Shown piece after piece: positions 22,484 through 32,051 of a DNA stretch of 64,000 nt; the stretch's first letter is position 1, and every line of letters begins with the position of its first letter. The notes under the pieces were generated by a model. The model was not told the DNA's origin and made no database searches. It was given only the letters and a program-made list of their open reading frames with translations. Both the position numbers and the translations under genes were made by a program. The DNA is from Nannochloris sp. 'desiccata' (Eukaryota > Chlorophyta > Trebouxiophyceae > Chlorellales > Chlorellaceae): positions 992,001-1,056,000 of the forward strand of contig JAGTXX020000015.1 in assembly GCA_019044685.2 (NCBI GenBank), in the 5' to 3' direction.

Positions 22484-23681
22484 GTGAGTCTCAAAACCCT
22501 CCAAGCCAGTATAATGTTTCTTGATATAATAACATTGTCGTACCAGAGAATGGGTGGCAGACTTATGGTACTTGAACTCAAAATCAGAGTGCAACAATCC
22601 AGCAGCAGCAATCAACGTTTGCAGAAGCGGGACGGCGGTGTCGATTTTTCTTTTACCACTATCCTTGGAAGCCAGAAAGACGTGCTTGCCATCTTCCCCA
22701 ATTCCTATGATATCAGTGACGAGACCTCTATTGACGTAAACACAATGTACACCAGTACCTGCGGAGAAAGGAAAAAAAGAGAGATTAATTAGAGACAGAT
22801 CAGATTAAAGAGATCAGATGAGTTTGTCAGTATTTGACTTGAGCTGCCTGGCCAGAGACTATAGATAGATAGATAAAATAGATAGATAGATAAAATCTCT
22901 AAGAGTTATAAATTACCTGGAAGGACGGCTTGCTTAGTGCGCCAAACGGAGCCAACAACGGCTTCAGTGTTGTCAGTGAGACGGGAAATGGACCCTTTAT
23001 GAGCAACTCGTACCTTAGAGCTGGGTGTTAAATTGGCAGCTGCAGGGTTATCAAGGCAAGGAATGCCACATTCCAAGTTGGAGTAGAGCTGAAGTTGAGG
23101 AGAGGATTCACTTGGTTGGCCGTCATCAAGGGGAATACAGACTCCAAGTCGCATTGTTGGAAAATCAGCGGCGCCGACACTCTCCAAGGTTCAGACTTCT
23201 ATGATGCCCGTGGTGGTAGTATCGGTAATGGAAATGCGACGTGGAGCTGCCGACGGCACTTGGTAGTTAAGAGTTGTGGCTGACAGACACTCCATGTTGA
23301 GGAAAGGCAGAAGGAGGGATTGCCGGTGGAGGCATCAAATGTTGTTGTCGTTGCCATTCGGCGTACAAATGTGGCAACATTTTCATCAATGTCTCCTCAT
23401 CATGCACTGAAATAGTTGCAGGACCTATGCCAACCTGCAGAGGCCCCACGCCATCGGATAGCATCACTTTATAGGAATCGATCAGTCCCATGAATCCGGC
23501 ATCTGCGCATAAAAAACAGGCGAATTAAATTAGAAGGAGGCGGTAGACATCTTTGTGGATACTAAAAGAGTAACTCACGGTATGCAGTAGGTGAAATTTC
23601 GTGGACTAGCTGTGCTTCCGGCCTGATTCCTTGCATGCCTTCTTGCTTTCGTGGACTAGCTGTGCGTCCGACTAGAGCCAT
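22459..23681 (-). pseudogene. unknown multi-exon gene, apparently damaged
   Basis: Mapped pieces on the minus strand: exon 1 23681-23579 (MALVGRTASPRKQEGMQGIR), exon 2 from 23502, exon 3 ending at 22917, exon 4 22758-22459 (donor CCGC|GTAAGT). Junctions 1-2 (donor C|GTGAGT) and 3-4 (donor CCAG|GTAATT, acceptor CCGCAG|GT) keep frame. Between exon 2 (ending HGVSVSHN then TAA) and exon 3 (VGAADFPTMRLGVCIPLDDG) the frame changes and a TGA intervenes near 23191; either a poor-consensus intron lies there or the gene is broken. No continuation is convincing below 22456. Exon 4 has beta-type sequence (GTGVHCVYVNRGLVTDIIGI). I do not recognise the family. Exon 1 lies inside the left arm of the foldback repeat. 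Confidence 0.45.
22861..22896. repeat. GATA microsatellite
   Basis: Imperfect ATAG/GATA tetranucleotide repeats, interrupted by AAA, lie in the intron between exons 3 and 4 of the unknown minus-strand gene. Confidence 0.85.
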
Positions 23682-24784
23682 GCTGTACATTTAAAGTTTT
23701 GTTTTCGATCCTCATGGCGGTGAAGATCACGGTGAGAATCACGCCATGGAAAAAGGTCTGAGAGCGGGCATCGCCTGTTTTCCAAGGGTCTGCTGTGTTT
23801 CCCAGAAGTATTTGATTTATATAGAACACAATGAATGAGAATGCTGGGCTCATCAGCCTCTCAGAGTCTGTACGGCAGTGGGCCCACTCCGGGCGCTAAA
23901 AACTGGTCAGAGAGAATTAGGCTAGGAATCTTTTGTTTCCTGGCAATGATAATTTTTTACAATGAAAAAGTGGTCAATACCGCAGAGATTACTATGCTTA
24001 ATAAGATTTTTGTTTGCTAATCAATTGGATCCTTAGTTAATCCTGATTTCATCAAGATGTTGCCCCGCTTAAGAGCAAGCGCCAAAAAAGCGATTGGATT
24101 GTTAGAAAGAAGGGTATCATCTTCAGAGCATAGCCTGAAGATGATACCCTTCTTTCCTGATGTTGGTTGCTGAGGAGAGAAAGATGTATAATAGATATTA
24201 GATTCAAGTTGCGTTTTAAAAATCTCCTCAATGACAATTTACCTGCTTCAGGCTATGCTCTGAAGATGATACCCTTCTTTCTAACAATCCAATCGCTTTT
24301 TTGGCGCTTGCTCTTAAGCGGGGCAACATCTTGATGAAATCAGGATTAACTAAGGATCCAATTGATTAGCAAACAAAAATCTTATTAAGCATAGTAATCT
24401 CTGCGGTATTGACCACTTTTTCATTGTAAAAAATTATCATTGCCAGGAAACAAAAGATTCCTAGCCTAATTCTCTCTGACCAGTTTTTAGCGCCCGGAGT
24501 GGGCCCACTGCCGTACAGACTCTGAGAGGCTGATGAGCCCAGCATTCTCATTCATTGTGTTCTATATAAATCAAATACTTCTGGGAAACACAGCAGACCC
24601 TTGGAAAACAGGCGATGCCCGCTCTCAGACCTTTTTCCATGGCGTGATTCTCACCGTGATCTTCACCGCCATGAGGATCGAAAACAAAACTTTAAATGTA
24701 CAGCATGGCTCTAGTCGGACGCACAGCTAGTCCACGAAAGCAAGAAGGCATGCAAGGAATCAGGCTGGAAGCACAGCTAGTCCA
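23602..24784. repeat. 539-bp inverted repeat (foldback) with 105-bp spacer
   Basis: Left arm 23602-24140 and right arm 24246-24784 are reverse complements; the one mismatch I noticed pairs 23620 with 24766. Paired coordinates add to 48386. The 52 bp at the inner end of the left arm are present a third time, in forward orientation, at 24794-24845. Most of the spacer (about 84 bp) is the reverse complement of 24846-24930. The order is therefore forward, inverted, forward. The spacer junction is a 21-bp-stem hairpin whose inner part is CTTCAG-AGCATAGC-CTGAAG. The arms carry a copy of a dispersed repeat (about 23700-23860) and the first exon of the unknown minus-strand gene. Confidence 0.9.
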
Positions 24785-24964
24785 GAACTTACCAGCGATT
24801 GGATTGTTAGAAAGAAGGGTATCATCTTCAGAGCATAGCCTGAAGCAGGTAAATTTTCATTGAGGAGATTTTTAAAACGCAACTTGAATCTAATATCTAT
24901 TATACATCTTTCTCTCCTCAGCAACTAACACTGCATCCTATATTATTCTCTCCTAAATAGAATA

Positions 24965-26151
24965 ATGAAACACCACGGTTTGGCCGAAACCAACAAGGCT
25001 GAGCTCCCTCCTGATGCCCAAGCGACCCCTGCAGCCACGCCCAAACCTCCATCGCCGTCAACAACAGGAGCATCTAGCTCTGCTGCTCCTTCTTCTTCCT
25101 CCTCCGTTTGCTCCTCTTGGAAATTCCTCCATTCTATTCCTATAGATGTGAGGCTCTTAAGAGTGGGGGCTCTCGGCGTTTTAGGTGCCGGTGCTTTACT
25201 TTATTCTCTTAGCGGTAATTCTGATGGCGGTAGTGACGATAGAAGGAAAAGTAGCAAATGGAAAGCAGAGAGTCCATTTTTCAACAGGAGTAATGAGCAG
25301 AAGGTCTTCAACAAGAACCTGAAGGGCATCCCCGGCGTCATCACTGTGTTGATTGGGCCTCCAAGCTGTGGCAAGTCGGTGAGATCAGCCTTTTTCTTTT
25401 TTGCAAATGTTTGAACAATTCTCGCAGTTGTGGAGATGCACCCACTTTGCTAGACTCATTAAAATACAAGTATTTTCACAGTTTTCTATCTTGTCATTCG
25501 TTGCAGAGATTTTTGAAGGAGGTGGTTGATCAATTGGGTCTGGGGCAGGATCCTCCTCCTGTCATTTTCATCGACAGCTGCCTGGTACGGGTTAATGGGC
25601 CAGAAGCGATCTCCAAGGCGCTTGTCGATGACGTTACCTCCCAAGATAATCTACTAAACTTGTCCAAATTCCCAGATTTAGTTCAAGGGATTCTTGAACA
25701 AGTTTCCATGGTTGCTGGGGTAAAGACGCCAGTAGGCAACGTCTCATTTAATTTGGGAGAGTTGGCAAAATTGTTTAAAAAGGACGAAGAAAATTTGACT
25801 GAGACTATAAAAAAGTTGAATATTTTGTTTAAATCTATTGCATCGCTTCCCAGAAAGCCTGTGATAGTAATAGGTACGGTTGTTGGAAAATTTTGGATTT
25901 TGTTTCACCGCTTCTTTAAAACAAATTGATGATGTGTGTTCCCTTGAATTAATTTATCCCTAAAATATTCCACTTGCAGATGAAGCGAATATGCTAATGA
26001 AATGGAAAGAATTAGAATCTACAGAGCCACAACTAGAATCCTTGCTCGCCTTTTTAGTTGCCGTCTCAAAACAGCTCAACCTAGTGCACGTGGTCTTGGC
26101 CACTTCAGATTATTTCCTAGCTAACTGGCTAAAAGGAAGTAAGTGTTTAAA

Positions 26152-26210
<59 letters not shown>

Positions 26211-26961
26211 TGCCGTACCATCAAAGTAATTTTGATTTCAATATGCTTTTGCAGAGGGAGTGGCTACGAACAACTTCAGGATCCATGTCCTCGGGGATCT
26301 GACGGAAGAGGAAGCTCGGGAATTTGTGTATGGCACTGCTGTGGGTGCTACTATTGATCCTCTCTCTGTCGCTGCTCCTGTGGTAACATGGCATGGTATT
26401 ATCAATGACCCTTCTGAATCGGAACCGGTGCCAGGTGGGGCAGAAGGACAGTGGCCCGCCATTTGCGAGCGGTGTGGCGGGAATATTGGAATGCTGAAGC
26501 AGTGTGTGGGGGCAGCTAGGGACTTGGGAAATTGGGAAGATGCATTGGGTGATGTTGTTGCAAACTCACGTTCTGCAATTAAACAAGGCTTTAAACCAAA
26601 AGTAATTACGAAGCGAGATGAACCCCCTGACTGGGCTAAAGATCAGTGGGAGACGGTGCTGGAGCGAATTACTGAAGCGCCGTATCATGCTATTATCCGG
26701 GAGGATCTGGCAAAGGAGTTGGGAAATGGAGATGAGGAACGTGAAGATGAAATTATTTTGTCCATGGTTAAGTATAATTTGCTGGCGTTGCGGCCATATT
26801 CTACTCTGGCACGTGATCTGCCTCGAGAGGTATATGGTGTTGGCGACAAAGATGTGGTGACGTTGCCATCTCCAGGCTACCTATGGGCTGCAAAACGAGA
26901 ACTGCTCGAAAGGAAGACTGATGCTGAAAATGCCAAGAATAAACGGAAAAAATACTTTTAG
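24965..26961 (+). CDS. membrane-anchored AAA-type P-loop ATPase
   Basis: Four exons: 24965-25378, 25507-25873, 25980-26138 and 26255-26961, all with GT-AG borders that keep frame; 548 residues. A Pro/Ser/Thr/Ala-rich start is followed by one likely membrane span (about 60-82, LRVGALGVLGAGALLYSL). Walker A is LIGPPSCGKS (about 129-138) and Walker B with its acidic pair is VIVIGDEAN (about 257-265). The C-terminal half has a predicted helical lid region (DLTEEEAREFVYG, then GGNIGMLKQCVGAARDLG). This pattern fits the ATPase_2/STAND-like AAA ATPases that are common in algae and of mostly unknown role. The gene lies just downstream of the foldback, whose third copy forms its 5' flank. A TGTAA motif is at 27059. 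A long TA repeat sits in intron 3. Confidence 0.75.
26155..26209. repeat. AT dinucleotide microsatellite
   Basis: A perfect run of about 27 AT units lies in the third intron of the ATPase gene, 16 bp after the splice donor and about 45 bp before the acceptor. Length is likely to vary between isolates. Confidence 0.95.
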
Positions 26962-27399
26962 TCTGTCTTGATTTGGCGCAAACTCATTTTTGTTTTCAAG
27001 TTTTGTTTCTATTACTTCCCGTTCTCTAAGTGGCTGCTCTTTACCTTTCTGTAGCTGTTGTAATTGTATAATGCCAAAAAACCTCAGCTACCTTTATTTT
27101 TCATTTCCTGGCAATTCTTTCATTAAAAAAAAGATATTAAAAAGTACAACTAATTAATTTATTGCCCTTCACTTTTTCCTGCATTGCTGTTCGCTGCAGG
27201 GGCCGGTCCACAGGTGGGCAGGCCCCCTGCTGGGCAGAGAAGGGGCTGGATGGCGGCAGCCCTTCACTTTCTCCAAACTGCTTCGATACCTGATATCAAG
27301 GGTGCCAGGATAAAACATGAATTAATTATTCTGCTGCAGAGAGCGGGCGGAGAGGTTGCAAAGACGCCAAAGGCTGCCCGAGCAAGGTGTTGCAGATCG
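26962..27399. other. intergenic, 3' flank of ATPase gene
   Basis: This stretch holds the ATPase 3' UTR and about 250 bp of GC-richer sequence (27190-27260) leading into a dispersed repeat. I see no gene. Confidence 0.35.
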
Positions 27400-27725
27400 G
27401 CCTCTGAAGCCAAAGACCCTTCTCTGGGCGATACATCGCGATATGTATCATATCTCTATCTTCTGGGGTGGCGGATCAAGCCGTAGGGTATTACATAGTT
27501 GGAAGTCTGGTCTCGATCATGGCGGTGATGATTGCGGTAAAGATCACGGCTATGAAAATGTTCTGAGAGCGGCCATTGCCTGTTTCCCAAGGGTCTGATG
27601 TGTTTCCCAGAAGTATTAAATTACTAAGGAACAAAGTTAAGGATGATCCTGCCCGTTTCCCAGTTGTTCCCAGAGCGTTTTCCACTGTTCCCAAACAGCC
27701 ATGCTGCGCTGCTTTGTTCCCTGGC
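27400..27725 (+). repeat. dispersed repeat, copy 2
   Basis: This segment is clearly related to 56690-56990. Shared blocks include CTCTGAAGCCAAA, CCTATCTCTATCTTCT-like sequence before GGGTGGCG, GCCTGTTTCCCAAGGGTC, GTGTTTCCCAGAA and CCTGCCCGTTTCCCAGTTGT. A shorter copy lies in each foldback arm at 23.7 and 24.6 kb. It has no coding capacity that I can see. Confidence 0.75.
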
Positions 27726-27906
27726 AGGCCTCCCTCTCGCCACTCAAATGTCAACCCAGCTTCCATTCAGTCGCAAACATTAGTTTCAGTTAAGCACAAA
27801 GCGTGCAAGAATAACGCTAGAGGTTCTCTGCTATTCTTTAAAAGTTCATCTTGTAATTCATTTTATGTCCACACAAATTACTGTTTAATCAGTTCTCAAC
27901 ATAACA

Positions 27907-28833
27907 ATGTTACGACAAACCAAAAAAATTATATCATTGTTACAATTATGTGACAAGCATCACGAAGCATTTAGCATCAGTTTAAGAACTGCAGAAGCTC
28001 TGAGACTCGATCTTCAATCTCCCGCCGCCATCGCTACTGGCCAATCCCTCTTCTCTACCCAAGCAGTAAGTCTTCCTACAGCAATTGCATCAAAAAACAA
28101 ATAGTCCAATATGAACTAAGCTATACATTTTCCCTAAAAGTAATTGTTTATTATGCCTCCACAGGCTGGGTCAAATTTCAATCTGGCGGCAACACCTCAA
28201 TCTTTAGCGTACCCCCGCCTCCCCATGCCTGTTAGCACAGGAAAAGAAAAACCAAGTCTAGTCCAATCCGTGATGCTTCGTTTAGGAGGGTATTATAGTA
28301 AAGAAAGCAGGCTGATGCGTGCAGCTGGAGGTCTCTATGATAGCGTAACTGAAATAGCAATCAATCCTCGGTTTTTTAAATTATTTGAGATTCCAGCCGG
28401 TGATTTTCAACACCAGCACGCGGCACTGTGCCTTCACATGTGGCTGCTGCTCACTCGGCTTCGCCCCGAAGGGACAGAAGGTAAAGAACTAGCCCAGTTG
28501 TTCTATGATAATTTCCAGGATGACTTAGAAATGAGGGTGAGGTCTGCTGGCGTTAAAGTTAAAGTTCGCGGACAGTTGGCTGAACTAGAAAAACAATTTT
28601 ACGGGAGCTGTATGGCGTACGATAAAGCCTTAAAAAAGGAAGGGACTGAGACATTAGATATGGCGTTGTTGAGGAATGTCTATCAAGGTGCTGATGGGAA
28701 AGAGGCAGTTGCTAGCAAGCTGGAAAGGTACTTGCAAAGAGAGTTGGCGTGTCTGTCAAAAACTGACAGTAGTGCTGTAATGAGTGGGAACGTGCGATTT
28801 TCATTTGCGTCTTCTGTTGTTGAAGACAATTAA
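27907..28833 (+). CDS. UQCC1: ubiquinol-cytochrome c chaperone (UQCC1 / CBP3)
   Basis: Two exons: 27907-28065 and 28165-28833 (donor GCA|GTAAGT, acceptor CCACAG|GCT, phase 0), giving 275 residues. The protein helps make cytochrome b and assemble respiratory complex III in mitochondria. A basic, hydroxylated N-terminus (MLRQTKKIISLLQL) fits a mitochondrial presequence. The chaperone domain covers about 85-240, with FFKLFEIPAGDFQHQHAALC, LHMWLLLTRLR and QLFYDNFQDDLEMRVRSAGV in the family order. The C-terminal tail is short and unconserved. Confidence 0.85.
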
Positions 28834-29109
28834 GATGATGATTTGTAAGATAACGTAGCCTTGTTTGTTCTTCAAGTATAATTTAAAGACAGAATTGAGA
28901 TTAGAGCGCTGTGACGTTGGCCATACCACTGGAGAATACAGTTTCCACACTAAGCAAACCGTGCGCAGCTTTTATTAAACAATTTTGATTTCATCTATTT
29001 ATCTAAAGCATTCCAGGAACAAAAGCAACAACAAGCAGCCACACTTTGTTCATTTCTCGGTTGATCAAATTGAGGATTTTGCAACAACATTCACGGCATC
29101 TACTTAGTT

Positions 29110-29845
29110 ATGGTACAAAAACAAAAGAAAAAGTAAGTTCGATTTATTTATAACAAGGCTAGCGCTCCCTCCGAAATAATTCTTCAAGCCTACGACGTGC
29201 ATACTTTCAATCCTGCAGATCCTCCAAGTCGGCCTTGACGGCTCCTGCAGAAGGCAACACCAGCACCCCTGTTCTTATCGCTCTAGCAGCTGGATTGGCT
29301 GGGTTTTTCTGGTGGAGATGGCATCAACAAAGGAAGGGGGGTAGTAAGTCTAAAGGAGGACGCAGCCCTTTTAAATTTCCCGGTGCTGCAGGAGCGGGCA
29401 AAACAAAGAGCCCAGGCGCACCAACGCCAGTTACAGCAACAGCCTCTTCTAGCCTACCTAGAAATAAAGCTTCAAACAATAAGAAGAATAAAGCACGACG
29501 CAAGGATGAAAAGAAAGCAAAGAAAGCTGAAAAGGAACAGTACGTATTAAAAAATGAAAATTTGGTCAACCAATCTTGTCCTTTTCAAAGGAAAATCCAT
29601 CTTAAATTGTTTCTCGCTGTTTTCTTCCCTATCTTTGCAGAGCTGCCCAGGCCGCAGCTGCTTCCTCCAAATCTTCTGGTGCGGGTGGTACCGGCAGTGG
29701 AGATCAAGGTCAACCTAGCACTGCAGTTATTAATTATACGTATTTTGATACGGCAAGGAGAGATACTGTCTTACCGATTCATAAGAAACCGACGTTGACG
29801 GCTGCCGACGTGATGAAGAAAGAAACAGATGCTACAGCACCTTAG
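29110..29845 (+). CDS. unknown basic single-TM protein
   Basis: Three exons: 29110-29132, 29219-29539 and 29641-29845, with donors AA|GTAAGT and CA|GTACGT and acceptors CCTGCAG and TTTGCAG; 182 residues. The frame is kept through both introns, which supports a real gene. It begins MVQKQKKKSSKSALTAPAEG, has one likely membrane span (TPVLIALAAGLAGFFWWRW, about 23-41), then a long Lys/Arg/Ser/Gly-rich arm with KARRKDEKKAKKAEKEQ. The C-terminal block (INYTYFDTARRDTVLP, then PTLTAADVMKKETDA) is less biased and may be the conserved part. I do not recognise the family. Confidence 0.55.
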
Positions 29846-30092
29846 TTGATTTACTTCTGTTTAAAAAAACGCTTTTTCTATTTATGTTTACGATATATGG
29901 TGCTTCATTGCTCCTCTTTAATTTTTGTGTGAGGGGCATACTACAGTGGCTTACTTTTCTATTAATAGATGTATTTTGTTTTTCAATTTTCAAAGAATAG
30001 AAGACCGGCAGTACAAAAATAAAGATGTAAATTCAGCACTTGGTGAAGCATTTACAATATTCAATCTTAAAAAGCAAAAGTATTCATTCTAA

Positions 30093-31253
30093 TCACGTAG
30101 CAAAGTTACTACTCCCTTCAGCTAATTCATTCACCCCAGGCGCACTTGTACTATGTGCATCCACCTTCATGTTCTCCATTTTCTCCTTGATTATTTCCGC
30201 CTCTGCTGCCGTCAAATTTCCACCCGGTGCCCGTAATCTCCTTCTCGCTGCAGCCACCTCCTCCCCCAAATCCTCGTCAGGTACAATAATATAATTATTC
30301 AAATTATCGCCATCTACCATGGTCAAATGATTCATACACGGCCCCCAAATGCCATCCCAAATAAATTTAAATTGATATTTGCCAGGCGGTAAATTTCTTT
30401 CAACAGATAAAGATTTAAATTCTTGATTTGGTTCTAGTGGGACAGATTGACCCCATCCGACATCTAATCCAGCGACTTCAACACGCTGGGCAGTGCCTCT
30501 GCGAGTGATCGTTAATGTGACTGGGAGGGGGCCTTTCCCGTACAGCATGTCCACAGCAGCTTCTCTGATAGCATCAGCTTTCGGTTTACAGGGTCTAATT
30601 CCAGTTAATAAAGCATACGCATCGTCTAAAGGGATGTCTTTGATCCACCACATGTAGGCAAGAGCAGTCGCTGGAGCTCTGCCAAGTCCCGCTGTGCAAT
30701 GGATGTAGGATGTCCCGCCCCGGGCAGCAGCCTGTTGAGATAATAAGGCAACTGCGCCTGGTAATCTTCTACGCAGACTAAAAGGATCGAAGTCACGGAT
30801 TGCGTGGCGGAGATGGGCAATATCACTGCGGGAAGTGCAGCGAGCTCTAATGGGAGCGACATCAAGAGAAAAGTAAGCCATGTCTGAATCTTCTTGAAGG
30901 CACAATACTGTGCGCACACCTTCTTTTTCAGCCAAGATGTCTACATCAGTCGCTTGTTGGAGACAAGATCCCACAATAAGATCATCTAAAATGCGATTAT
31001 AGTTCATGCCGTCTTCATGACGATATGTTAAAGCAGCACCCATTCTAGCGCTCATTACGTCGCTGTATTCATCTGATTTTGTATCAACATCTGCAGTGGC
31101 ATGCGAGATCATGCGCTGGATGCGGCGTGGGATGGCATTCTGGCTAGGGTGTAACCGAGGGGAATGATTTTGTTTTTGAATGCAACTGCAACCTAAAGGT
31201 CTCCTTGTTTGCGCATGCATGCTGCCTAGATTGGAAGGGTGCACAAAACCCAA
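30093..31253 (-). CDS. SEX4: SEX4-type phosphoglucan phosphatase
   Basis: A single exon encodes 386 residues, close to the 379 of Arabidopsis SEX4. The enzyme removes phosphate from starch glucans at the granule surface so that amylases can degrade it. The first 70 residues lack acidic runs and look like a plastid transit peptide. The dual-specificity phosphatase domain covers about 80-245, with the active-site loop HCTAGLGRAP (Cys about 185) and a candidate acid in RDFDPFSLRRRLP. A C-terminal CBM48-like starch-binding domain follows (about 248-345): VEVAGLDVGWGQSVPLEP, YQFKFIWDGIWGPC and MVDGDNLNNYIIVPDED. The domain order is that of SEX4 and not of LSF2, which lacks the CBM. Confidence 0.92.
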   Translation of the reverse strand: MGFVHPSNLGSMHAQTRRPLGCSCIQKQNHSPRLHPSQNAIPRRIQRMISHATADVDTKSDEYSDVMSARMGAALTYRHEDGMNYNRILDDLIVGSCLQQATDVDILAEKEGVRTVLCLQEDSDMAYFSLDVAPIRARCTSRSDIAHLRHAIRDFDPFSLRRRLPGAVALLSQQAAARGGTSYIHCTAGLGRAPATALAYMWWIKDIPLDDAYALLTGIRPCKPKADAIREAAVDMLYGKGPLPVTLTITRRGTAQRVEVAGLDVGWGQSVPLEPNQEFKSLSVERNLPPGKYQFKFIWDGIWGPCMNHLTMVDGDNLNNYIIVPDEDLGEEVAAARRRLRAPGGNLTAAEAEIIKEKMENMKVDAHSTSAPGVNELAEGSSNFAT

Positions 31254-31390
31254 ATCAGATTTTATGCTATTGCAGTTTTAAAGGATGTTTTGATATTCAT
31301 CAAGGCCGCCTCATTATTAGCCTTAGGGCCTGACTCAGAGGCGGCCTCTCCGAAACAAGTATCGTGCTTGAGAGACAAATATTTAGGCTC

Positions 31391-32019
31391 TCAGAGACAA
31401 GGAGAGACATGGAGACTTTTGTTAATTAATCCCAGAGAGATGTCCGCATGACTAAATACTAATACGCCTGAAGCCTGTGTTGGCGCTAGAGCACTTTCAA
31501 GGGCATCAAAGATCAGTGATCCTTGATCGAAGATCCTCTCAGCTTCGTCAGCTGCCACCGTTATCAACAGATAGATAGTATCTAACATATTTCAGCAGAA
31601 CAAAGCACCTGCAGCCAGCTGGCTGCCTCCCTGCCCCTCGTCTGATACACCGCCGTCGGCCCCGCCGTCGGCAGGCCACCGCCGTGGACGGGGACCCCAC
31701 AGGGTAGCTAGAAAAAGCAGCGTACGCTTCCTTGCAGAGCTGCATGATGATAGTCAGTGACAGGCTTGTATGTTTCCAAGATCGCAGAGGGAGGGGCATT
31801 CTCTTCCCACAGGCCTTCTTTAATCTGGCAGAGCCTCTCGGAGACACTATTTTTAAGTTCGAAACGTTCACAGCCAAAGAAACGCTTCTCCAATGCATTG
31901 ATGTCATTCCTTTCTGCACCTTCATTCGGACTTTGGAACTTGTCGCAGGAATGCGTTAGAACTTCTGAAGGCGTCGAAACAGTTCCAACTTCTTTTACAG
32001 CTTTAAAAAGCACGATCAC
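31391..32019 (-). mobile_element. probable hAT transposase remnant
   Basis: Two broken minus-strand frames lie between SEX4 and the S49 peptidase. The downstream one contains ADEAERIFDQGSLIFDALES, then ALAPTQASGVLVF, which resembles the hAT dimerisation block (consensus S-x-x-E-R-x-F-S-x-A-G ... R-x-x-L-x-P). The upstream one (32019-31708, NALEKRFFGCERFELKNSVS) is compatible with the preceding region. Stops and frame changes separate them. Terminal repeats were not found. The assignment is tentative. Confidence 0.4.
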
Positions 32020-32051
32020 AAAAATTTTGACCTAATTCTTTTAGAGGAACT

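Noticed and set aside
23656..24730. Two identical pairs of 61- and 65-codon frames in the inverted repeat
   Set aside because: They are mirror copies of one sequence in the repeat arms, lie over a non-coding dispersed repeat and have no family resemblance.
23602..24784. Foldback as a long-read missed-adapter artefact
   Set aside because: A missed adapter gives complete forward and reverse copies. Here the forward copies are partial, and the third copy differs at several bases. An amplification chimera is not fully excluded.
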